From NCBI GenBank assembly GCA_017419895.1, contig JAFOKI010000151.1:1-8852 (forward strand): DNA of 8,852 nucleotides, written 5' to 3'. The first letter of the stretch is position 1; the number at the start of each line of letters is the position of its first letter. Shown here piece after piece: positions 1-6,114 of the stretch. The translations under genes and the position numbers were made by a program. This stretch comes from Eubacterium sp. Lineage in GTDB: Bacteria > Bacillota > Clostridia > Peptostreptococcales > Anaerovoracaceae. Below the pieces are notes generated by a model, which was given only the letters and a program-made list of their open reading frames with translations, made no database searches and was not told the DNA's origin.

Positions 1-746
1 AAATCATGAGACCGGGTCCGGCTGACGGTGAGATCCTTGCGGCTCAGGGAGACTATTTCCAGGCAACAAGAGGCGGTGGACACGGTGATTACAACAATCT
101 GGTGCTTGCGCCTTATTCGGTTCAGGAGCTTTGTGAGATCATTCAGGAAGCATTTGAACTTGCAGAAAAATATCACAACCCGGTAGTGGTTCTGAGTGAT
201 GCGGGTATCGCGAAACTCAGAGAGTCAGTTGAACTTCCGGGTTATGTAACAAATGAACCAAAGCCGGAAGAAAAGTGGAGAACACTCACAGGTGCTGACG
301 GAAGAGAACCTCACAAAATTACCACCTGCGGTAAAGGAGCCGTTCAGTGGGAGGAATTCAACCTCGCTCTTCAAGAGAAATTCAAGAAGATCGCAGAAAA
401 TGAAGTTCGTTACGAAGCATATGACGTGGAAGACGCCGACATCGTGCTCGTAGCTTACGGATATCTTGCAAGAATCTGTCTGAGCGCTCAGAGAATGGCA
501 AGAGAAGCCGGCATGAAAGTCGGAATGATCCGGCCGATATCGCTTTGGCCGTTCCCCGATGTGGCTTTCGAAGGCTTGAACGGCAAGAAATTCCTGGTCT
601 GCGAACTTTCCGCGGGTCAGATGGTCCAGGATGTTAAGCTGGCTGTCGACAACAAGAAGGATGTTGAGTTCTACGGAAGACTCGGCGGTATCGTTCCGAC
701 ACCGAAAGAGATCTTCGAACAGATCAAAAAGATTGAGGTGAAATAA
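1..746 (+). CDS. vorB: 2-oxoacid:ferredoxin oxidoreductase, alpha subunit (VorB-like), 5'-partial
   Basis: This is the C-terminal part of the alpha subunit of a ferredoxin-dependent 2-oxoacid oxidoreductase. That cytoplasmic enzyme converts a 2-oxo acid plus CoA into acyl-CoA, CO2 and reduced ferredoxin. The reading frame is open to the left edge (frame starts at base 3). The ATG at base 6 is probably internal, because it lies just before the conserved segment AQGDYFQATRGGGHGDY, which in VorB proteins sits well inside the chain; roughly the first 100 residues should lie upstream. The segment LAPYSVQEL and the following NPVVVLSD are also typical of VorB/KorA. The rest is the transketolase C-terminal-like domain (about bases 430-740). 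It is followed at once by the beta and gamma genes. The family suggests branched-chain 2-oxo acids, but 2-oxoglutarate or another 2-oxo acid cannot be excluded from sequence alone. A small ferredoxin subunit, common in such operons, might lie upstream. Confidence -1.
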   Translation, partial: IMRPGPADGEILAAQGDYFQATRGGGHGDYNNLVLAPYSVQELCEIIQEAFELAEKYHNPVVVLSDAGIAKLRESVELPGYVTNEPKPEEKWRTLTGADGREPHKITTCGKGAVQWEEFNLALQEKFKKIAENEVRYEAYDVEDADIVLVAYGYLARICLSAQRMAREAGMKVGMIRPISLWPFPDVAFEGLNGKKFLVCELSAGQMVQDVKLAVDNKKDVEFYGRLGGIVPTPKEIFEQIKKIEVK

Positions 747-1493
747 GTGAAGACGATATACAAAAGACCCGAAGTTTTTACGGACGCGATCACCACTTAC
801 TGCGGAGGCTGCGGTCACGGAATAATCAACAAACTGATCGCAGAACTCGTCGATGAGATGGGATTCCGCAAGAACGGTATCATCTGCTGGCCTATCGGCT
901 GCTCCTGCCTCGCGGACGCTTACTATGACATGGATCTCATGATGTGTCTGCACGGAAGAGCTCCTGCTGTTTCGACAGGTATGAAGAGAGCCGATCCGAG
1001 CAAGTTCATACTTTGTTATCAGGGTGACGGTGACATGGTATCCGAAGGTATGGCTGAGATCATGCACGCTGCCATCAGAGGCGAGAAATTCACGGTTCTG
1101 TTCGTAAACAACGCTATCTACGGAATGACGGGCGGTCAGATGGCTCCAACTACACTGATCGGTCAGAAGGCGACGACTGCTCCATATGGAAGAATGGAAG
1201 ACACATCCGGTTATCCGGTACAGATGGCTGAGCTTATGGCTACGATGCCGGGCGTCTACTACAGTGAGAGAGTCGCTGTAAACTCGCCTCAGAACATCAT
1301 GAAAGCCAAGAAGGCTATGAAAAAAGCTTTTGAACTCCAGATGGAAGGAAAAGGCCTCACATTCGTTGAAATCCTCTCGATGTGCCCGACGGGCTGGAGT
1401 ACATCCCCAGTCAAGGCGACCGAGTGGGTAACAGAAAAGATGATGCCGGTCTATCCGCTCGGCGTTAAGAAAGACATGTCAGAGGAGGCGTAA
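747..1493 (+). CDS. 2-oxoacid:ferredoxin oxidoreductase, beta subunit (TPP-binding; VorA/KorB-like)
   Basis: This 248-residue subunit carries the thiamine diphosphate and proximal iron-sulfur cluster of the oxidoreductase. The start is GTG, directly abutting the TAA of the alpha gene, with GAGGTGA at 735-741 as its ribosome binding site. Visible motifs are C19-GG-C22-GHG, a GCSC segment with C52 and C54, the TPP/Mg motif GDGD at 93-96 with NNAIYGMTGGQ at 121-131, and MCPTGW with C213. C19, C22, C52 (or C54) and C213 match the four-cysteine [4Fe-4S] pattern known in this family. The length is normal for the separate beta subunit of the VorA/KorB type, and there is no sign of damage. Substrate specificity cannot be read from these motifs. 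Confidence -1.
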   Translation: MKTIYKRPEVFTDAITTYCGGCGHGIINKLIAELVDEMGFRKNGIICWPIGCSCLADAYYDMDLMMCLHGRAPAVSTGMKRADPSKFILCYQGDGDMVSEGMAEIMHAAIRGEKFTVLFVNNAIYGMTGGQMAPTTLIGQKATTAPYGRMEDTSGYPVQMAELMATMPGVYYSERVAVNSPQNIMKAKKAMKKAFELQMEGKGLTFVEILSMCPTGWSTSPVKATEWVTEKMMPVYPLGVKKDMSEEA

Positions 1494-1495
1494 GC

Positions 1496-2026
1496 ATGAA
1501 ATTAGAACTTTTGTTTTCCGGTATCGGCGGACAGGGCGTAATGATGCTCGGCGAAACCCTCTGTGACGCGGCCATCAAAGGCGGTTATCTCGTGACTTTC
1601 TCCCCGTTCTATGGACAGGAGAAAAGAGGCGGAAGAACGATGTGTCATATCGTAGTTTCCGACCAGATGGAGAGCCCGGTCATCTCTGAAGCCAAAGTCA
1701 TGCTGATAATGGACGAAAAATCGCTCATCGAAAACCAGCATCTCGTGGCTGAGGACGGTGTGCTCATTATCAACAGTTCGATGATAGATGCGGAACCGAC
1801 GGCTAAATGCGCTGAGGTTCACAAAGTTCCGTTCTACGATATCGCTCAGGAACTCGGAAACTCCAAGGCTGCGAACATGGTCGCGCTCGGATATGTTCTC
1901 AAGTTCCTCCCGATGATAGACAAAGATACGGTCGAAGAAGGCGTGAAAGAAGCTTTCGCGGCCAAAGAAAAGCTGATCCCGCTCAACCTCAAGGCGTTCG
2001 AGACCGGCTATAGTTACGAAGACTAA
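1496..2026 (+). CDS. 2-oxoacid:ferredoxin oxidoreductase, gamma subunit (VorC/KorC-like)
   Basis: This 176-residue protein is the gamma subunit, the domain that binds CoA in related pyruvate oxidoreductases. The N-terminus has the family signature SGIGGQGV (residues 8-15). It is followed by FSPFYGQEKRGG (35-46), also conserved in this family. The start has a near-perfect AGAGGAGG at 1481-1488, and the gene begins two bases after the beta stop, so alpha, beta and gamma are almost certainly co-transcribed. The length is typical for a stand-alone gamma subunit. I see no fused ferredoxin domain (no CxxCxxC cluster motifs), so electron transfer would need a separate ferredoxin. Confidence -1.
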   Translation: MKLELLFSGIGGQGVMMLGETLCDAAIKGGYLVTFSPFYGQEKRGGRTMCHIVVSDQMESPVISEAKVMLIMDEKSLIENQHLVAEDGVLIINSSMIDAEPTAKCAEVHKVPFYDIAQELGNSKAANMVALGYVLKFLPMIDKDTVEEGVKEAFAAKEKLIPLNLKAFETGYSYED

Positions 2027-2032
2027 GGAGGA
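2025..2032 (+). promoter_or_regulatory. Strong Shine-Dalgarno site of the 2-hydroxyacid dehydrogenase gene
   Basis: AAGGAGGA overlaps the TAA stop of the gamma-subunit gene and lies 7 bases before the ATG at 2040. The overlap of stop and ribosome binding site fixes the start codon and supports coupled expression with the oxidoreductase. Confidence -1.
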
Positions 2033-2039
2033 TAAGTCA

Positions 2040-3002
2040 ATGAAAATTGTTATCACTGATGTCAGCTGGGGTTCGTACGATGTAGAGATATCCTACCTTC
2101 CGGAAGATGCGGAAGTAGTATGTGAGCAGATCACGAACGATGAGGACAGACTCATTGAAGCGTGCCAGGGTGCGGTAGCAGCAATGTCTGAGTACGCTCC
2201 GTTTACAAGACGTGTTTTGGAAGCTCTTCCGGATCTCAAGATCATCTCCAGCACAGCTATGGGATATGACAACATAGATGTCGAGGCTGCGAAAGAACTC
2301 GGTATCACAGTTGCAAACGTTCCCGATTACTGCTTTGACGAGGTTGCTGAGCATGCAATGGCTCTCGCTCTCGGAGCTCTCAGAAATATCCCCGGATATG
2401 ACAAGAGTGTAAAAGAAGACAAAAAATGGGACTTCGCGGTAGCTCCCAAGCTTTACAGGATCAACGGCATGACGATGGGCTTCATCGGATGCGGAAGAAT
2501 TCCGAGGAAAGCAATGAACATGGCAAAAGGCTTTGGCATGAAACTGGTCGGTTATGACCCGTATCTCCCGAAAGAAATCGCTGATGAAATGGGTCTGACA
2601 ATGATGTCAATTGAGGAGATCGGTGAGTGCGCAGACGTTATACTGAGCCACGTTCCTCTTATGCCAAGCACTGCCGGCATGGTCAGCAAGAATCTGTTTG
2701 ATCATGTCAAGAAGAGTCCTGTGTTCTTAAATACATCAAGAGGCGGCACGGTTGACTATCATGAATTGTCACAGGCGCTGAAAGACGGAAGGATCCGCAT
2801 GGCGGCTCTCGACGTAGTAGACGCGGAACCTGCAGATTTCGATTCCGAGATCTTCACATGTGACAACGTTATTTTCACACCGCACGCAGCTTTCTATTCC
2901 GAAACTGCTCTTGAGGAAGTCAGAAGACGTTCGGCTCAGAACGTAACCAATTTCCTTACGCAGAACGGCGGAAAGATCGAATATGTCGTTAAACCGGAGT
3001 AA
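2040..3002 (+). CDS. D-2-hydroxyacid dehydrogenase, NAD-binding (D-isomer-specific family)
   Basis: This 320-residue cytoplasmic enzyme should interconvert a 2-oxo acid and the matching D-2-hydroxy acid with NAD(H). The substrate-binding domain has STAMGYDNID at 71-80. The Rossmann fold starts at MGFIGCGRIP (146-155), with D173 in GYDPY at the end of the second strand, which favours NAD over NADP. The catalytic triad of the family is present: R234 in NTSRGG, E263 in DAEP and H282 in TPHAAF. One oddity is that the third glycine of the usual GxGxxG motif is P155 here (GCGRIP). The gene sits between the oxidoreductase and the TRAP transporter, which suggests the hydroxy/oxo pair belongs to the same substrate. 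Relatives include phosphoglycerate, glyoxylate and D-lactate dehydrogenases. I cannot choose among substrates. Confidence -1.
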   Translation: MKIVITDVSWGSYDVEISYLPEDAEVVCEQITNDEDRLIEACQGAVAAMSEYAPFTRRVLEALPDLKIISSTAMGYDNIDVEAAKELGITVANVPDYCFDEVAEHAMALALGALRNIPGYDKSVKEDKKWDFAVAPKLYRINGMTMGFIGCGRIPRKAMNMAKGFGMKLVGYDPYLPKEIADEMGLTMMSIEEIGECADVILSHVPLMPSTAGMVSKNLFDHVKKSPVFLNTSRGGTVDYHELSQALKDGRIRMAALDVVDAEPADFDSEIFTCDNVIFTPHAAFYSETALEEVRRRSAQNVTNFLTQNGGKIEYVVKPE

Positions 3003-3030
3003 TAACGGTTAAATTAGAGAGGAGAGAAAA

Positions 3031-4086
3031 ATGAAAAAGTCTAAAGTATTGGCATTGGTGCTTGCTCTCACGCTTGTAGTGAGCATGCTTGCGGCATGTG
3101 GCGGCGGAAGCAGCAAAAAAGAAGACAGCGGAAGCGCTGCAGCCGGTGAAGTAATTGAGCTCAAGATCGCTCATGTACTTGACCCGTCTCACCCGGTTCA
3201 TCTCGGATTTGAGAAGATGAAGGAACTCCTGGAAGAAAAGAGCGGCGGCGCAATGACGCTCAAGATTTTCCCGAACTCCGCACTCGGTGACGAGGTAGAA
3301 GTTTGTGAAAACCAGGCTTCCGGATCCACAGAGATCTTTATGTCAGCTCCGTCAGGAAATGCGCTCCAGGGATTTGACTCTAACTTCCTCGTAGTAGACT
3401 TCCCGTTCCAGTTCGAAAACTATGATCAGGTTTGGGCATTCTATGACGGCGAATTCGGTCAGTTCCTCCAGGATTCCATCCATCAGAAGAACGAAGGCCT
3501 TATGGTTCTCGACTGGTGGGACAACGGTTTCCGTAACCTCACAACAACAAAAAAAGAAGTCCACACAGCTGCTGACCTGAAGGGCATGAAGATCCGTGTT
3601 ATGTCCGCTGCAGTTCACCAGGACGCTTGGAACACGCTCGGAGCAGCTGCTACAGCTATTCCGTACGCTGAAGTTTACAACGCACTCCAGCAGGGTGTAG
3701 TTGAAGGTCAGGAGAACCCGGTAGCAAACATCTACGGCATGAAGTTCTATGAAGTACAGAAGTACATCATCTTCACCAGACACGTGCATGACCCGTCGCC
3801 GGTAGTCGTAGCTACATCCATCTGGGATACTCTCACCGACGAACAGAAGGGTTGGGTAACTGAAGCTTGCGAAGAAGCAGGACAGTACATGAGACAGGTT
3901 TCCATCGATGACGAAGAAGGCAAACTCCAGGAAATGGTAGATCAGGGCCTCACAGTTATCAATCTGACACCGGAAGAACTCAAGACATTCCAGGACGGAA
4001 CAGCTTCCGTAAAAGATCACTTTGCTGATCAGCTGGATGACGGCGTTCTCGAGAAATACGAGGCAGCGCTGGCAGCAGTTAGGTAA
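3031..4086 (+). CDS. TRAP transporter substrate-binding lipoprotein (DctP family)
   Basis: This 351-residue extracytoplasmic binding protein of a tripartite ATP-independent periplasmic transporter captures a carboxylate and delivers it to the membrane subunits. A lipoprotein signal is clear: basic MKKSK, a hydrophobic core, and the lipobox LAAC with C23 as the lipidated cysteine, then a Gly/Ser-rich linker. This means the protein is tethered to the outer face of the membrane. Mature family motifs include R168 (NGFRNL), DLKGMKIRV with R189, and PYAEVYNALQQGVVEGQENP (201-220). R189 aligns with the arginine that salt-bridges the substrate carboxylate in characterised DctP/SiaP proteins. It has a good ribosome binding site (GAGGAG, 3019-3024). 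The ligand is probably a small organic acid, and by context a 2-hydroxy or 2-oxo acid. That last step is inference. Confidence -1.
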   Translation: MKKSKVLALVLALTLVVSMLAACGGGSSKKEDSGSAAAGEVIELKIAHVLDPSHPVHLGFEKMKELLEEKSGGAMTLKIFPNSALGDEVEVCENQASGSTEIFMSAPSGNALQGFDSNFLVVDFPFQFENYDQVWAFYDGEFGQFLQDSIHQKNEGLMVLDWWDNGFRNLTTTKKEVHTAADLKGMKIRVMSAAVHQDAWNTLGAAATAIPYAEVYNALQQGVVEGQENPVANIYGMKFYEVQKYIIFTRHVHDPSPVVVATSIWDTLTDEQKGWVTEACEEAGQYMRQVSIDDEEGKLQEMVDQGLTVINLTPEELKTFQDGTASVKDHFADQLDDGVLEKYEAALAAVR

Positions 4087-4103
4087 TAACCTTACTCGAA
4101 TAT

Positions 4104-4136
4104 TGGGAAACGTATCCGTCACGGATGCGTTTCCCA
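4104..4136 (+). terminator. Intercistronic hairpin between the TRAP binding protein and membrane subunits
   Basis: Bases 4105-4119 (GGGAAACGTATCCGT) pair with 4121-4135 (ACGGATGCGTTTCCC) with a single T-G wobble. One more T-A pair closes at 4104/4136, and the tip will open to a small loop. No proper T-run follows; the downstream sequence is ATGTTCCG, and only a short TTTT occurs about 15 bases later. It therefore looks more like a leaky attenuator or a 3'-end stabiliser for the binding-protein message than a full terminator. Such elements are common where a binding protein is needed in excess over its permease. Confidence -1.
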
Positions 4137-4185
4137 TGTTCCGTAAAACCATTTTACTCTGGTTACATTAAAAGAGGTTTGACTA

Positions 4186-4725
4186 ATGGAAAACACTTCA
4201 GAAAACAAGAGCACGTTTCTGAAAGTACTGACGGGTGTTGAGATTGGAGTCTGTGGCATAACCATGGGCTTCACCATCATCGTCATCATTCTTCACGTTT
4301 TCTTCCGTTATGTGCTCGGCGCACCGCTTACATGGTCGGAAGAGCTTGCTAAGATGGGAATGATCTGGATCACATTCGGTGGATCCGCTTACGCATTCAG
4401 TACAGGTGCTCACGTAGGCATCACGGCACTCGTTGATAAGCTTACTAAAAACAATCCCAAGAGACGAGATGTCTGGGAGATTGTAATTAACGTCTTCATA
4501 TTCGCGTTCTTTGTTATACTGCTGGTTCTGGGATCCAAAGCCATGATGAACCAGGTTGGAAAGAAATCACTCGCGGCGCAGGTACCAATGATGATACCTT
4601 ACGCGTCGATCCCGTTCGGTTCGCTCCTTGTACTATTCCGTATAGGCGCGACTATCGTTGGACTTATAAAGAAAGTAAAAGCCAATAAATATAATGTCGT
4701 AGAGGAAGGGGGCGTAAAAGCATGA
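4186..4725 (+). CDS. TRAP transporter small permease subunit (DctQ family)
   Basis: This 179-residue membrane protein is the small subunit of the TRAP transporter; it partners and scaffolds the large channel subunit. Four hydrophobic segments are visible, at about residues 18-40, 57-80, 97-117 and 136-160. The family signature FRYVLGAPLTWSEELA (40-55) lies after the first helix. The short C-terminal tail is basic, then acidic. The start has AGAGG at 4173-4177, eight bases upstream. Its stop overlaps the next start codon, which indicates translational coupling with the large subunit. Length and helix count match normal DctQ proteins. Confidence -1.
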   Translation: MENTSENKSTFLKVLTGVEIGVCGITMGFTIIVIILHVFFRYVLGAPLTWSEELAKMGMIWITFGGSAYAFSTGAHVGITALVDKLTKNNPKRRDVWEIVINVFIFAFFVILLVLGSKAMMNQVGKKSLAAQVPMMIPYASIPFGSLLVLFRIGATIVGLIKKVKANKYNVVEEGGVKA

Positions 4726-6002
4726 GTGGTGTTGTAGCATTTATAGTACTCGTGGTATGCCTCGCTCTCGGCATTCCTATTGCGCTTTGTATAGGCGGCG
4801 CGGTTATAGCCGCGTTCCTCGTATCCGGAACTGACCTGCTCAACATGGTACTGAAAATGTACTCGAGCTGCGACAGTTTCACACTTATGGCGATTCCGTT
4901 CTTCATGTTTGCCGGTGCCCTGATGGAAACAGGCGGCATGTCCAAGAGGCTCGTAAGATTCGCCAATTCGCTCGTGGGAATGATCCCCGGCGGTCTCGCG
5001 CATGTACAGATCCTCGCGAGCGCGTTCTTCGCAGCTCTCTCGGGATCTTCACCGGCGACAACGGCTGCTATCGGTGGTATCATGATTCCCGAAATGGAAA
5101 AAGAGGGGTACCCTGCAGACTTCTCAGCCGGCGTCCAGGCTGTTGCCGGAACGATCGGCACGATTATCCCGCCTTCGATCCCAATGGTTGTATACGGTGT
5201 GTGTGCACAAGTATCTGTAGGCAAGCTTTTCGCTGCCGGCGTATTCCCGGGGCTCCTTTACGCGTTTTCGATGATGTTCATCGTATTCATCATTTCCAAA
5301 AAACGCGGCTATAGGAGCACGACATACACCAAGATCAGCGGATCGGAAGTCTGGGCTGCATTCAAAGACGCTATCTGGGCTCTTCTCGTTCCGATCATAA
5401 TCCTCGGTGGTATCTATTCCGGCATATTCACACCTACTGAGTCCGGTGCTATTGCAGCGCTCTACGGACTTCTCGCCGGAATGTTCATCTACAAAGAACT
5501 CAAAATCCACGATGTCATCAGGATCCTTGTAAAGGCGACTGCCAATACTGCTATGGTAATGCTCATCATTGCTGCAGCAGGCGCATTCACATGGCATCTC
5601 ACGATCGCAGGAATAGCAGACGCAATAGGAGGTGCTTTCGCAAGCATTTCCTCGACCAAGGCGATATTCCTTGCTCTTACGATCGTGCTGCTGCTGTTCC
5701 TCGGATGTTTCATGGAAACTCTCGCGAACATCCTGATGGTAACACCGATCATGCTTCCGGTAGCGGTTCAGCTCGGTATCGACCCGATCCACTACGGAAT
5801 CATCATGGTAATGACGCTGTCACTCGGAATGGCTACACCTCCTGTAGGAGAGAACCTCTACATCGCTGCATCCATCGCGGGCATCAAGTTCGAGAAAATC
5901 ATTTCGAATGCCTTGCCCTGTATAATCGCGGCAATAGTTGCGATCATTCTGACGACAATAATACCGCCGCTCAGCATGTTCCTGCCGAGTCTGATGGGAT
6001 AG
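4722..6002 (+). CDS. TRAP transporter large permease subunit (DctM family)
   Basis: This 426-residue polytopic membrane protein is the ion-coupled transport subunit of the TRAP system, in the elevator-type ion transporter superfamily. About a dozen hydrophobic segments run from end to end. Family motifs appear in both inverted halves: PFFMFAGALMETGG (59-72), GSSPATTAAIGGIMIPEM (108-125), GTIGTIIPPSIPMVVYG (143-159), FTPTESGAIAALY (236-248), GCFMETLANILMVTPIMLP (328-346) and ATPPVGENLYIAA (371-383). The repeated PP- and T-rich turns are the sites that bind sodium in structurally known relatives. The ATG overlaps the DctQ stop as ATGA at 4722-4725, behind a purine-rich AGAGGAAGGGGG (4701-4712). 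It is the last gene of the string, with a terminator just after it. Confidence -1.
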   Translation: MSGVVAFIVLVVCLALGIPIALCIGGAVIAAFLVSGTDLLNMVLKMYSSCDSFTLMAIPFFMFAGALMETGGMSKRLVRFANSLVGMIPGGLAHVQILASAFFAALSGSSPATTAAIGGIMIPEMEKEGYPADFSAGVQAVAGTIGTIIPPSIPMVVYGVCAQVSVGKLFAAGVFPGLLYAFSMMFIVFIISKKRGYRSTTYTKISGSEVWAAFKDAIWALLVPIIILGGIYSGIFTPTESGAIAALYGLLAGMFIYKELKIHDVIRILVKATANTAMVMLIIAAAGAFTWHLTIAGIADAIGGAFASISSTKAIFLALTIVLLLFLGCFMETLANILMVTPIMLPVAVQLGIDPIHYGIIMVMTLSLGMATPPVGENLYIAASIAGIKFEKIISNALPCIIAAIVAIILTTIIPPLSMFLPSLMG

Positions 6003-6022
6003 CAATAACATTTTCATTATGG

Positions 6023-6053
6023 GCTGCCCGGAGAGATCCGGGCAGTTTTCCTT
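6023..6053 (+). terminator. Rho-independent terminator after the TRAP operon
   Basis: CTGCCCGG (6024-6031) pairs with CCGGGCAG (6038-6045). An A-T pair inside leaves a GAGA tetraloop of the stable GNRA type. The stem is directly followed by TTTTCCTT. It lies about 20 bases after the dctM stop and should end the long + strand transcript. Confidence -1.
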
Positions 6054-6066
6054 AACGACGCATGAG

Positions 6067-6072
6067 TATAAT
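6067..6072 (+). promoter_or_regulatory. Candidate -10 element (TATAAT) ahead of the LarA-like gene
   Basis: A perfect TATAAT lies between the dctM terminator and the LarA-like start, leaving about 35 bases of leader. I find no good TTGACA at 16-18 bases upstream; the matching region is the T-rich tail of the terminator. Position supports a separate promoter for the LarA-like gene, but the sequence evidence is only half complete. Confidence -1.
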
Positions 6073-6103
6073 GCGTTTTTCAGAAAACAGCAGCAACCGC
6101 TCC

Positions 6104-6110
6104 GGGAGGG
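6104..6110 (+). promoter_or_regulatory. Shine-Dalgarno site that fixes the LarA-like start
   Basis: GGGAGGG stands 4 bases before the ATG at 6115. The same frame is open back to an ATG at 6019, but that start would place the N-terminus inside the terminator hairpin and has no ribosome binding site. 6115 is therefore preferred. Confidence -1.
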
Positions 6111-6114
6111 TATA

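Noticed and set aside
6..8. ATG at base 6 as the start of the alpha subunit
   Set aside because: It lies just before a motif that sits deep inside VorB-type proteins, and the frame is open to the window edge, so the gene most likely begins upstream.
225..1067. Long - strand open frame (280 codons) opposite the oxidoreductase alpha and beta genes
   Set aside because: It lies opposite two strongly conserved genes, has no recognisable domain, and its composition is what antisense of these codons gives.
3352..4152. - strand open frame of 266 codons opposite the TRAP binding protein
   Set aside because: It is a shadow of the dctP-type gene; it is rich in Cys, Val and Phe with no motif, and its start lies downstream of the hairpin with no ribosome binding site.
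5124..5792. - strand open frame opposite the DctM gene
   Set aside because: The translation is highly charged, with many Tyr, Asp and Cys and no fold signature, and it fully overlaps a well-supported DctM gene.
6019..6114. Upstream ATG extending the LarA-like protein by 32 residues
   Set aside because: The extension would be coded by the terminator hairpin and has no ribosome binding site, whereas 6115 has GGGAGGG at the right distance and gives the usual family N-terminus.
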